Notes under the pieces: model-generated
What the model was told of the DNA's origin: nothing
Seen by the model: only the letters and a program-made list of their open reading frames with translations
The model's database searches: none
Shown: positions 18,942 to 27,910 of the stretch, in pieces
How the letters are laid out: each line of letters begins with the position of its first letter
Position numbering within the stretch: position 1 is the first letter of the stretch
Translations under genes and position numbers: made by a program
Assembly: GCF_900009265.2 (NCBI RefSeq)
Contig: NZ_LR735026.1
Location: forward strand, 303,965 to 361,451
Source: Planktothrix paucivesiculata PCC 9631
GTDB lineage: Bacteria > Cyanobacteriota > Cyanobacteriia > Cyanobacteriales > Microcoleaceae
Direction of reading: 5' to 3'
Length of the DNA: 57,487 nucleotides

Positions 18942-19622
18942 ATGTCTATTGTTGAAGAACAAATTCAAACCCCAACACTTCTCCCTGAAGTGCAATTTCC
19001 GCCCAGTGATTTATTGAGTCAGGAGCCTCCATTGGAAAGCGAACTCCATCTCCGCCAAATTCTACTTTTACTCAACTCGTTAGAATGGTTATGGCAAAAT
19101 CGAGATGATTTTTATGCGATTGGCAACTTAACCATTTATTATAGTCAACGTCAAAAAAAATCCGAAGAATTTCGCGGGCCAGATTTTTTTGTAGTTTTGG
19201 GAACTGAACGAAAACCCCGTAATAGTTGGGTTGTTTGGGAAGAAGATGGCAAATATCCTAATGTCATCATTGAAATGTTATCCAAAACAACGGCTAATAC
19301 TGATCGCGGAGAAAAAAAAGAAATCTATCAGGATGTTTTTCGTACCCCAGACTATTTTTGGTTTGACCCAAAGACTTTAGAATTTGCCGGATTTCATATT
19401 GTTGAGGGTCAATATCAACCCATTCCACCTAATGAAAACGGCTGGTTATGGAGTCAACAATTAGACCTATTTTTAGGGATTCTTGATAATAAATTACGAT
19501 TTTTTACAATAGGAGGTGAATTGGTTTTAATGCCTGAAGAAGTTGCTAGAAATGAAGCTCAACGGGCTAATAAGTTAGCCGCTAAACTCCGAGAATTAGG
19601 AATTGATCCTGAACAACTTTAA
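18942..19622 (+). CDS. Uma2 family (DUF820) putative restriction-endonuclease-fold protein
   Basis: The 226-residue protein matches the larger Uma2 type of cyanobacteria. The PD-(D/E)XK-like core is visible: GPDFFVVL (Asp of strand 2), NVIIEMLSKTT (Glu of strand 3) and the helix RGEKKEIYQDVFRTPDYFWFDP. A short charged coiled coil forms the C-terminus (EEVARNEAQRANKLAAKLRELG). Members of this family are highly multiplied in cyanobacterial genomes and their biological role is unclear. It is one of three Uma2 genes in the window and is convergent with the ferredoxin operon. Confidence 0.88.
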   Translation: MSIVEEQIQTPTLLPEVQFPPSDLLSQEPPLESELHLRQILLLLNSLEWLWQNRDDFYAIGNLTIYYSQRQKKSEEFRGPDFFVVLGTERKPRNSWVVWEEDGKYPNVIIEMLSKTTANTDRGEKKEIYQDVFRTPDYFWFDPKTLEFAGFHIVEGQYQPIPPNENGWLWSQQLDLFLGILDNKLRFFTIGGELVLMPEEVARNEAQRANKLAAKLRELGIDPEQL

Positions 19623-19667
19623 AAGGATTTAATACTAAACCTTCCTGATTAAACGAAAGATTAAAAT

Positions 19668-19697
19668 AGGCAAAAGAAGAATATTCTCCTTTTGCCT
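19668..19697. terminator. Hairpin between convergent genes, probable terminator of the ferredoxin operon
   Basis: AGGCAAAAG (19668-19676) and CTTTTGCCT (19689-19697) are perfect 9-nt arms with a 12-nt loop. Read on the minus strand, the stem is followed by an A/T-rich TATTTTAATCTTT stretch, so termination of the ferredoxin operon is most likely. Confidence 0.55.
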
Positions 19698-19751
19698 GAT
19701 TTCATTAAATGAATATAAAAAAATGGCAGTTTTCAGCCCGCCATCAATCAG

Positions 19752-20210
19752 TTATTCGGTTAAAGACTTGTCTGGTTTCGGTTTTTGTTTCTGACGTTTC
19801 CGGTTAGCTAAACCCGCTTCCACAGGGAAACCAACAACGGGAATTACCTGATCTTGACGTTCTGCTTCTAAGCGTTTCAGTTCAGTGTAATCCACCCAAT
19901 TAATACAATTAACCGGACAAGTATCAATCGCTTCCTGTATTAACACGGATGTATCGCCATCCTGTCTAAATACCCGCGCTCGACCATAATCTTCTTGAAT
20001 AAAAAAAGTATTCCGAGCGACGTGGGAACAGTGTTTACACCCGATACAGGTGAGTTCATCCACATAAACCCCTTTTTGCCGCAATGCACCGCCTAGTTCC
20101 GGCTCAAACCCCGAACGTTCCGGTGCATTTCGCAAAAATCCGCCCAATTCTGGTTCTAGTCCAGAACGTTCGGATACGGGATCACTTAGTGATACAGACC
20201 CATCAGACAT
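19752..20210 (-). CDS. 4Fe-4S ferredoxin with repeated N-terminal peptide
   Basis: The 152-residue protein has a central ferredoxin domain (about 45-110). Its cluster ligands are CIGCKHC (Cys-x2-Cys-x2-Cys) and a distant CPVNC, matching the short ferredoxins found in cyanobacteria and plant chloroplasts. The N-terminal 42 residues contain a duplicated peptide, ERSGxEPELGG, also visible as a DNA repeat. The C-terminal tail is basic and Gln/Lys-rich. The gene overlaps the stop of ycf35 by 1 nt, and DUF2997 precedes ycf35, so all three form one operon. The redox partner is not apparent. Confidence 0.9.
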   Translation of the reverse strand: MSDGSVSLSDPVSERSGLEPELGGFLRNAPERSGFEPELGGALRQKGVYVDELTCIGCKHCSHVARNTFFIQEDYGRARVFRQDGDTSVLIQEAIDTCPVNCINWVDYTELKRLEAERQDQVIPVVGFPVEAGLANRKRQKQKPKPDKSLTE

Positions 20211-20596
20211 TAGGCACTCCAGCGTTGTAAAACTAAGCGGATGGAACCATCTTGATGATTTTGTTGTTCAGCAACTTGAAACCCTTGTTTGGTGGTTTCA
20301 TTAACAACGGTGTGGTAGGCATAGCGTTGAGTGATTTTGCTCAAAAACCGATCAACGGGAACTGCTTGTTGCCAAAATTGTAAATCAGCAACAAACTCAT
20401 ATTCTTGGCCATTCCATGTAAAACCTAAGTCATAACCGTTGTCTTGTTCAATTACGACTTGAGCGGGGCGGGTTTGACCTTGATAACCGCGAACCTCTTT
20501 AGGGCCAGCTTTCCAGTCAATTTCCAGATCACTTAAAGCAGTTTGTAATGAGGTCAGATTCCGAATTTGGGTCTTGATTTGGCTAAAGTGTGACAT
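20210..20596 (-). CDS. ycf35: Ycf35 (DUF1257) protein
   Basis: This 128-residue protein begins MSHFSQIKTQIRNLTSLQTAL, which is characteristic of Ycf35/DUF1257, a conserved protein of cyanobacteria and of red-algal plastid genomes. Other typical segments are YDLGFTWNGQEYEFVADLQFW and ITQRYAYHTVVNE. The molecular function is not established. It is the middle gene of the DUF2997-ycf35-ferredoxin operon: 46 nt after DUF2997, and overlapping the ferredoxin start by 1 nt. The linkage suggests a shared, possibly redox-related process, which is inference from context only. Confidence 0.92.
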   Translation of the reverse strand: MSHFSQIKTQIRNLTSLQTALSDLEIDWKAGPKEVRGYQGQTRPAQVVIEQDNGYDLGFTWNGQEYEFVADLQFWQQAVPVDRFLSKITQRYAYHTVVNETTKQGFQVAEQQNHQDGSIRLVLQRWSA

Positions 20597-20642
20597 AGTT
20601 AGCTATTTTTAACGAGATTTTCAGTGAACTCAAAAACAGAAT

Positions 20643-20852
20643 TTACCAATGGCTCGAACCCACTTGGTTTGTCGCGGTCTCGGACTGTTGTTGGGTACGG
20701 GCGTAATATTCAGAAGTGGCCTCCTGAGTCAGCACGATACCTAATTCGGCTTCGAGGGCGGCAGTTACTTCCGCACAGGAAGACCCAACAATGCCAGTAA
20801 CTTTCTCCTGCACACGGCCATCTGGATAGATGATGAATTCTAAGGTTTCCAT
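20643..20852 (-). CDS. DUF2997 family protein
   Basis: Using the ATG at 20852 the protein has 69 residues beginning METLEFIIYPDGRVQEKV, the DUF2997 pattern (short beta-hairpin, then VTGIxGxxCxEVTxxLE). A longer in-frame start at 21002 exists, but the added 50 residues show no family similarity. DUF2997 proteins are small, of unknown function, and recurrently neighbours of DUF1257/Ycf35. It is the first gene of the operon with ycf35 and the ferredoxin. The divergent gene upstream is the copper ATPase, about 310 nt away. Confidence 0.85.
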   Translation of the reverse strand: METLEFIIYPDGRVQEKVTGIVGSSCAEVTAALEAELGIVLTQEATSEYYARTQQQSETATNQVGSSHW

Positions 20853-21165
20853 TATGCTAGGGGAATGGCGAGGATATACACCGACGGTTGACTGTTCAGC
20901 GACAACTGACAACTGATGATCCCTTTGTTGATTAAGGTTTGACTCGAAAAGTCCGTACATCAATTTTGACGAATGGATCACAAAAGAGTCACAACTTAAC
21001 AAAAGTTATTAATACTTGAAGCAGTAGGACAATTATAGGCTAACTTTGTTTTAAATTTATGATCTCGGTCTTAAGAAAATCCTCAGAAACCTCTACAATC
21101 TGGGGAGGACTGTTAATTAGCTTTTGTTCTATAATCTCTGTTACCGCCAACACGCCTAAACCTTT

Positions 21166-23496
21166 ATGCAGCTTGCTCCCAAACCTCTAACCGACGAAAC
21201 CTTAACCCCACCCCCAACGGAAACGATTATTTTAGATGTATCTGGGATGCAATGTGCGGGCTGTGTGAAAGCGGTGGAACGTCAACTGCTCCAACAGTCG
21301 GGGGTGATTTCTGTTTCTGTGAATTTAGCGACGGAAGTGGCAAGGGTTGAATGTACCGCCAACCAACTCAACCCGGAAAATCTGGCTGAAATTTTAACGA
21401 ATACCGGGTTTCCCACCCAACTCCGTAATTTAACATCTTCAGCTACGGACAAATTAAAGGCGCTACAAGACCGACATCGCCAGGACATGGGAAAACAAAT
21501 TCAACGGATTGTTACCTGTGGTCTGTTGTTATTATTATCCAGTATTGGACATTTACATCATTTTGGCTTTCCCCATATTCATCTATTAAGTAATATTTGG
21601 TTTCATTGGGGACTCGCCACCATTGCCTTATTATTTCCCGCCCGTTCTATTATTATTGATGGTGGACGTAGTTTATTAAATAATGCCCCTAACATGAATA
21701 CGTTAGTGGGACTGGGAACAGTTACAGCCTATTTAACCAGTTTTGTCGCCTTATTATTTCCCCAATTGGGTTGGGAATGTTTCTTTGATGAACCTGTAAT
21801 GTTATTGGGGTTTATTTTATTAGGAAAAACCCTAGAACAGCACGCTCGACAACGAGCCGCCACCGCCTTTCAATCTTTAATTGCCTTACAACCGACTACT
21901 GCCCGTTTAGTTGCACCTAAATCTCAAAATGAGGGGATTTTAAATAGTGTAGAAATTCCCGCCGAACAAGTTAAAGCGGGGGAATGGTTGCAAGTTTTAC
22001 CCGGGGAAAAAATACCCGTTGATGGCGAAATTCGGTTCGGAACAACCACCGTCGATGAATCGATGTTAACGGGGGAATCTATGCCGATTTTAAAACAAAT
22101 TGGGGATGATATTTCGGCGGGTACAATTAATCAAACGGGGGTAATTTTAATCGAAGCAACCCGCACGGGTTCTGATACTATTTTAGCCCAAATTGTACAG
22201 TTAGTAGAAACAGCCCAAACTCGCAAAGCTCCGATTCAGAAATTAGCCGATATTGTAGCGGGATATTTTACCTATTTTGTCATGAGTTTAGCGGGTTTAA
22301 CCTTTTTATTTTGGTATGGGTTAGGAACTCGGATTTGGCCGGATGTGATTCCCTTAGCCGGAATAGAAATAGCCACGAATGCTCCTTTATTATTAAGTTT
22401 AAAATTAGCAATTGCAGTGTTAGTAATTGCCTGTCCCTGTGCCTTGGGATTAGCCACACCTACGGCTATTTTAGTCGGTTCGGGAATGGGGGCAGAAAGG
22501 GGATTATTAATCAAAGGCGGGGATATTTTAGAACGGGTACATCAACTGAATACCGTTGTTTTTGATAAGACAGGAACCTTAACTACAGGTTCTCCCAGGG
22601 TCACAGATTGTATTACTATTTCTGAGTTATCACCACAACAAATAGTACAACTGGCGGCAACGGTAGAACAGGGTTCAAATCATCCGATTTCTCAAGCCAT
22701 TTTAAGGGAAGCAAAAGAGCAGAATTTATCGTTATTAATCGGATCAAATTTTCAAACCGAACCGGGTTTAGGGGTTTCAGCGATAATAGATAATCAAAGT
22801 ATATTTGTCGGCAATTTAGCCGGATTAATGGAACACAAAATTAACTATCCTGAAACCTTACCGGAATTTTCAGGAAAAACCCTAGTTTATGTTGCGATAG
22901 AGGGTGAAGTGGTTGGGTTAATAGCCATGAGTGACCCATTAAAAGATGATGCTCAAGCAACAGTTAAACAGTTACAAACTATGGGGTTACGGGTAATTTT
23001 ATTAACAGGCGATCGCCAATCCGTTGCCAATGCGATCGCAATGGAGTTAAACTTAAACTCAGAGGATATTTTTGCCGAAGTTCGACCCCAGGGCAAAGTT
23101 AATCTCATTCAAACTTTACAACAACAGAATCAAGTTGTAGCCATGGTGGGAGATGGAATTAACGATGCACCCGCTTTAGCACAAGCGGATATTGGAATTG
23201 GGTTACAAACCGGGACGGATGTGGCGAATGAAACCGCAGACATTGTGTTAATGCGAAATTCCTTAATTAGTATTGTTGATTCCATCCAATTAAGTCGCGC
23301 CACCTTTAATAAAATTCGTCAAAATCTATTCTGGGCATTCGGTTATAATATATTAGCAATTCCCCTGGCGGCGGGGTTTTTATTCCCTCAATTCGGAATA
23401 TTATTAAGTCCTTCCACCGCCGGGGCTTTAATGGCATTAAGTTCCGTTACTGTTGTCACCAATTCCTTATTATTACGTCGTCAAGTTAAACGTTAG
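21166..23496 (+). CDS. ctaA: Copper-translocating P1B-type ATPase, CtaA-like
   Basis: The 776-residue ATPase has an N-terminal heavy-metal domain with GMQCAGC (27-33), eight hydrophobic segments, the transport motif CPC (423-425) in CPCALGLATPTA, the phosphorylation motif DKTGTLT (467-473), the SNHPIS site of P1B pumps and GDGINDAPAL. The start VSGMQCAGCVKAVERQL resembles cyanobacterial CtaA more than PacS. CtaA supplies copper across the plasma membrane for plastocyanin and cytochrome oxidase, while PacS works in the thylakoid. The CtaA/PacS choice is from memory of N-terminal sequences. It is divergent from the DUF2997 operon; no copper-responsive regulator is adjacent. Confidence 0.9.
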   Translation: MQLAPKPLTDETLTPPPTETIILDVSGMQCAGCVKAVERQLLQQSGVISVSVNLATEVARVECTANQLNPENLAEILTNTGFPTQLRNLTSSATDKLKALQDRHRQDMGKQIQRIVTCGLLLLLSSIGHLHHFGFPHIHLLSNIWFHWGLATIALLFPARSIIIDGGRSLLNNAPNMNTLVGLGTVTAYLTSFVALLFPQLGWECFFDEPVMLLGFILLGKTLEQHARQRAATAFQSLIALQPTTARLVAPKSQNEGILNSVEIPAEQVKAGEWLQVLPGEKIPVDGEIRFGTTTVDESMLTGESMPILKQIGDDISAGTINQTGVILIEATRTGSDTILAQIVQLVETAQTRKAPIQKLADIVAGYFTYFVMSLAGLTFLFWYGLGTRIWPDVIPLAGIEIATNAPLLLSLKLAIAVLVIACPCALGLATPTAILVGSGMGAERGLLIKGGDILERVHQLNTVVFDKTGTLTTGSPRVTDCITISELSPQQIVQLAATVEQGSNHPISQAILREAKEQNLSLLIGSNFQTEPGLGVSAIIDNQSIFVGNLAGLMEHKINYPETLPEFSGKTLVYVAIEGEVVGLIAMSDPLKDDAQATVKQLQTMGLRVILLTGDRQSVANAIAMELNLNSEDIFAEVRPQGKVNLIQTLQQQNQVVAMVGDGINDAPALAQADIGIGLQTGTDVANETADIVLMRNSLISIVDSIQLSRATFNKIRQNLFWAFGYNILAIPLAAGFLFPQFGILLSPSTAGALMALSSVTVVTNSLLLRRQVKR

Positions 23497-23506
23497 GAAA
23501 TCCGTG

Positions 23507-24478
23507 TTATTCTTCACCATCCTCGGCTTCTCCTTGTTCAATTTCTACTTCTTCTAGGGATTGTCCATGTGTACTTAGTAAACGCCAAAGATCGTCATAG
23601 AAAAAGTAATCAATTGTTTGAATATGTTGTGAGAGCAAAGAGTCACTAACCATGTTGGGTCGAATATCACAATAATATACACCATCTAATGGGTTTAGCC
23701 TAATAGTGTAAGCTTTGAAATGTCCTGACAGAAAAGTTGAATTAATACCATATTTGTTTAATTGCTTTGTCTTTTTCCTTTGCACATCATTCAAAAAAAT
23801 AGCAATGTGAGGTAGATTAGTAGCAGTTAACTTGTTGTACAGAAACTTATCTACAAAAATTTTGTCGATACGATCTTTACTTGAAGTTTTCACTGAACCA
23901 ATAATTTTAAGCTGATCTTGTTCACTAATTAGTAAATCATGTTGATAACTCGTATGAAGTAGGATTTTGCCGTTATCGTCCTTAATTGGAACTTGTGCTG
24001 TTCCAGCAACACAGTCTACATCTAACTCCGAAATGATAAGTCGAATCAAACGCTCAAAAAGATCTCCATTTACCTTGCGGGCTTGATTGGATTTTCCTGA
24101 AGGTAAAGCATCAAGGGCAGCACCAATAGATTGCTGAATAGTATAGATAGTACGAACTAAAACTTGCCTTAACTGATTATCCGGTAACTGTCTATCTCTT
24201 TCTCTTAACTGTGTAACAACTTGCAAAAACTGTACAGAAGCGTTCTCGAAAATAGCTTCCTCATACATTAATAAGGTGTTAACTGGACGTGTAATATTAT
24301 AGAAACCATCTTTCTGATACTGATAGAATTGGTAGTGATTTTCGTTCTGTGAAACTATTCTGGCTTGTAAACCTGTCTCAATAAACTGCAAATATCTTTT
24401 GCAGAAGTTTATATAGTCTTGAAGAGTTTGAAAACGTCCTTTATCAGTTGCATGATTAACTAAATTCGTTAAGCTCAT
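23507..24478 (-). CDS. Type II restriction endonuclease (PD-(D/E)XK-like)
   Basis: The 323-residue protein is encoded directly after a DNA methyltransferase gene, overlapping it by 4 nt (ATGA). A likely catalytic core is E142 (GDLFERLIRL), D181 (YQHDLLI) and K197 in GSVKTSSKDR, resembling PD-(D/E)XK nucleases in which the middle acidic residue is replaced. KTSSKDR is a pattern seen in several type II enzymes. The C-terminus is acidic (EEVEIEQGEAEDGEE). The recognition sequence cannot be read from this. The gene could alternatively be a nuclease inactivated by drift, but the frame is intact. Confidence 0.8.
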   Translation of the reverse strand: MSLTNLVNHATDKGRFQTLQDYINFCKRYLQFIETGLQARIVSQNENHYQFYQYQKDGFYNITRPVNTLLMYEEAIFENASVQFLQVVTQLRERDRQLPDNQLRQVLVRTIYTIQQSIGAALDALPSGKSNQARKVNGDLFERLIRLIISELDVDCVAGTAQVPIKDDNGKILLHTSYQHDLLISEQDQLKIIGSVKTSSKDRIDKIFVDKFLYNKLTATNLPHIAIFLNDVQRKKTKQLNKYGINSTFLSGHFKAYTIRLNPLDGVYYCDIRPNMVSDSLLSQHIQTIDYFFYDDLWRLLSTHGQSLEEVEIEQGEAEDGEE

Positions 24479-25437
24479 CTTATGGACTCTCTCCTTTCGG
24501 CATTTTTACGATCAAAAGCAATCCATTCATCTTTTGTCATCCGGCGAACGTTTTCTATACGTCCAAATGCCCAATTATTGTATTCCATATTAAGATCACA
24601 GCCCATCCACTGTCGATTTAGTTGTTCGGCGACCACAATCGTTGTTCCTGACCCTGAAAATGGATCGATAACTAAATCCCCTTCATTAGAAGACGCAAGA
24701 ACAAACTTTCTTAATAGCTCTTCAGGTTTTTGTGTAGGGTGAGGTGTTGTCTCACCCATGCCATTACAAGTAGTAGGAATCTCTATAACATCTTTAGGTT
24801 TTGCACCTTTCGGATTAGGTGTCCAATTATCACGCTTCTTCCTTGCCCCTTTTCCGTAAGCACTCGTTTCAGCTTGTGGGTGGGACGGATATTTCAACGT
24901 ATGTGCGCCATAAGGAATTCGCACATCGTCCATATTCAGTTTAACTTTATCTGATTTACGAAAATGAATAATACTTTCATGGGAACGTCCCCAATCATTA
25001 CCTAAATTTGCTTTATTCTTGTAATGCCAAATTAACCAACGACAACTTTTGAAATACTTTGATGCTGGATGCTTTAGATCGGCTAAGATTTCAGAAAAAC
25101 CACAAATGTAGAGAGAACCCGTTGATTTTAAAATACGCGAGGCTTCACTGATCCATTGAAGTGACCATTTAATGTACTGCTCTTGATTCTCGAAACTATC
25201 CCAGTCAGCTTTCTTAATGTTGTAGGGCGGATCAGCAAAAACTAGGTCAATGCTCTCAGAATCAAGGGATTTGAGCCAATCAATTGAATCACCTTGATAA
25301 AGTTGCCCATGAGGGTGTGAATATTGCAGTTGAAAGGCCTTAGTTAAAGGTTTTGATGCTTGCTTCCTAATTGGCTGTGTTTCAACAAATTCTAGGGAAG
25401 GCTGCGTCATACCTATGGTCTGATCAGAAATGACCAA
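24475..25437 (-). CDS. Type II DNA methyltransferase, beta class
   Basis: The 320-residue enzyme has motif IV DPPYNI (69-74) ahead of motif I DPFSGSGTT (258-266), the circular order of beta-class amino-methyltransferases. DPPY favours N6-adenine methylation, although N4-cytosine enzymes of this class can look similar. The TPHPTQKPEELL segment is also typical. A putative target-recognition region lies between (about 140-225). It is the first gene of a two-gene restriction-modification unit with a 4-nt overlap, so the protective methylase is made before the nuclease. No control (C) protein gene is visible. Confidence 0.92.
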   Translation of the reverse strand: MVISDQTIGMTQPSLEFVETQPIRKQASKPLTKAFQLQYSHPHGQLYQGDSIDWLKSLDSESIDLVFADPPYNIKKADWDSFENQEQYIKWSLQWISEASRILKSTGSLYICGFSEILADLKHPASKYFKSCRWLIWHYKNKANLGNDWGRSHESIIHFRKSDKVKLNMDDVRIPYGAHTLKYPSHPQAETSAYGKGARKKRDNWTPNPKGAKPKDVIEIPTTCNGMGETTPHPTQKPEELLRKFVLASSNEGDLVIDPFSGSGTTIVVAEQLNRQWMGCDLNMEYNNWAFGRIENVRRMTKDEWIAFDRKNAERRESIR

Positions 25438-25592
25438 TGTTAGTTATTCCTCGCTATTGTGTTAACAAACAGGAAATAATTATACTACATTTAGATTTTT
25501 CTGGAAACTAGGAACACCGGAAGATAAGATTTTATACAGCTTGGTTTCAGGAGCCATCGTTATCCTAAACGTGATAGAAACGGCTATAAATC

Positions 25593-26060
25593 CTATTTAC
25601 CCTGAACAATCAACACCGAACAGGGTGCATGATGGACAACATGATAACTAACACTGCCTAAAATTGTCTCTGTAATTGCCGTTCTTCCCCGTCTTCCCAT
25701 CACAATAATATCAGCATTCCAATCCTTTGCTACCTGACAAATTAAACGCCCAGCTTTTCCTTCTTTCCAATCCCATTCTGCCTTAATTCCAGCTTCAATA
25801 GCCAAGTTTTCCAACCCCGTTAACCATAGGCGAACTCGTTCTAAATCCTGTTCTAACTGCTCTTGAATCAATTGATAATGCTGAACAATTTGATCCACCT
25901 GCACACTAGCATAACTATAACTTTCGGGTTCATGGAGAGTTAAACGATTAAAAATCATCAACTGTGCCGATAATTTCTGCGCTAATTCTAACGCCTTTTC
26001 AAACACGATTTGACTTTGTGCCGATTGGTCAACCGCAACTAAAATTCTTTGATAACTCAT
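25593..26060 (-). CDS. Universal stress protein UspA family
   Basis: The protein has 155 residues and starts MSYQRILVAVDQS, the first strand of the USP fold. The ATP-binding signature G-x2-G-x9-GS is visible in GRRGRTAITETILGS, followed by VVHHAPCSVLIV. It is therefore probably an ATP-binding, single-domain USP that acts in the cytoplasm under stress or growth arrest. A helical insertion after the second strand (about 45-75) is common in cyanobacterial members. It is downstream of thiC on the same strand but separated by a hairpin. Confidence 0.93.
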   Translation of the reverse strand: MSYQRILVAVDQSAQSQIVFEKALELAQKLSAQLMIFNRLTLHEPESYSYASVQVDQIVQHYQLIQEQLEQDLERVRLWLTGLENLAIEAGIKAEWDWKEGKAGRLICQVAKDWNADIIVMGRRGRTAITETILGSVSYHVVHHAPCSVLIVQGK

Positions 26061-26110
26061 ATTCCGTTGTTGCGCTTCAGCGCATCTTAAACTTAATATT
26101 CTACACCAAC

Positions 26111-26136
26111 AAACCGGGCTTATATAAACCCGGTTT
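26111..26136 (-). terminator. Hairpin AAACCGGG/CCCGGTTT after thiC
   Basis: Perfect 8-nt arms with a 10-nt A/T loop lie 9 nt beyond the thiC stop codon, read on the minus strand. The stem ends in TTT followed by GTTGG, so it is a plausible but weak terminator. The core resembles the palindromes at 2720 and 2766. Confidence 0.5.
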
Positions 26137-26144
26137 ATCCCTAA

Positions 26145-27632
<1,488 letters not shown>

Positions 27633-27910
27633 TTGAAAATGGTATCACAGTTTTTGTTGATTGGGTAGAAATTAATCCAATTTTTAGAAAATCAGGAAAA
27701 TTCAGGGTGTAATTATACTCATTGAATTAAATCCTAATACATCTTCATAAATTTCTGAGACAAGACAACTAAAATTAATACTCTCTAAGTGAATGGTTTC
27801 AAGATAATACTTCAATAAGTAAACAAGGATATTGTTTAATATTATGGGGGTTGCGATCGCGAGAATCACAAGTTACCATTGATAGGCGGGCAATTTATTT
27901 TTTTTAAATA
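27633..27910. other. 278-nt spacer between the nSTAND gene and the thiC leader
   Basis: A/T-rich, with one HIP1 site near 27855 and no reading frame or clear hairpin. The thiC promoter should lie at its left part (minus strand). I cannot place it more closely. Confidence 0.5.

Noticed and set aside
20853-21002. 50-residue N-terminal extension of the DUF2997 protein
   Set aside because: The family begins at METLEFIIYPDG; the extension resembles translated untranslated sequence.
24482-24954. Plus-strand frames opposite the methyltransferase
   Set aside because: Shadow frames; the minus-strand methyltransferase has all motifs and the ATGA overlap with the nuclease gene.
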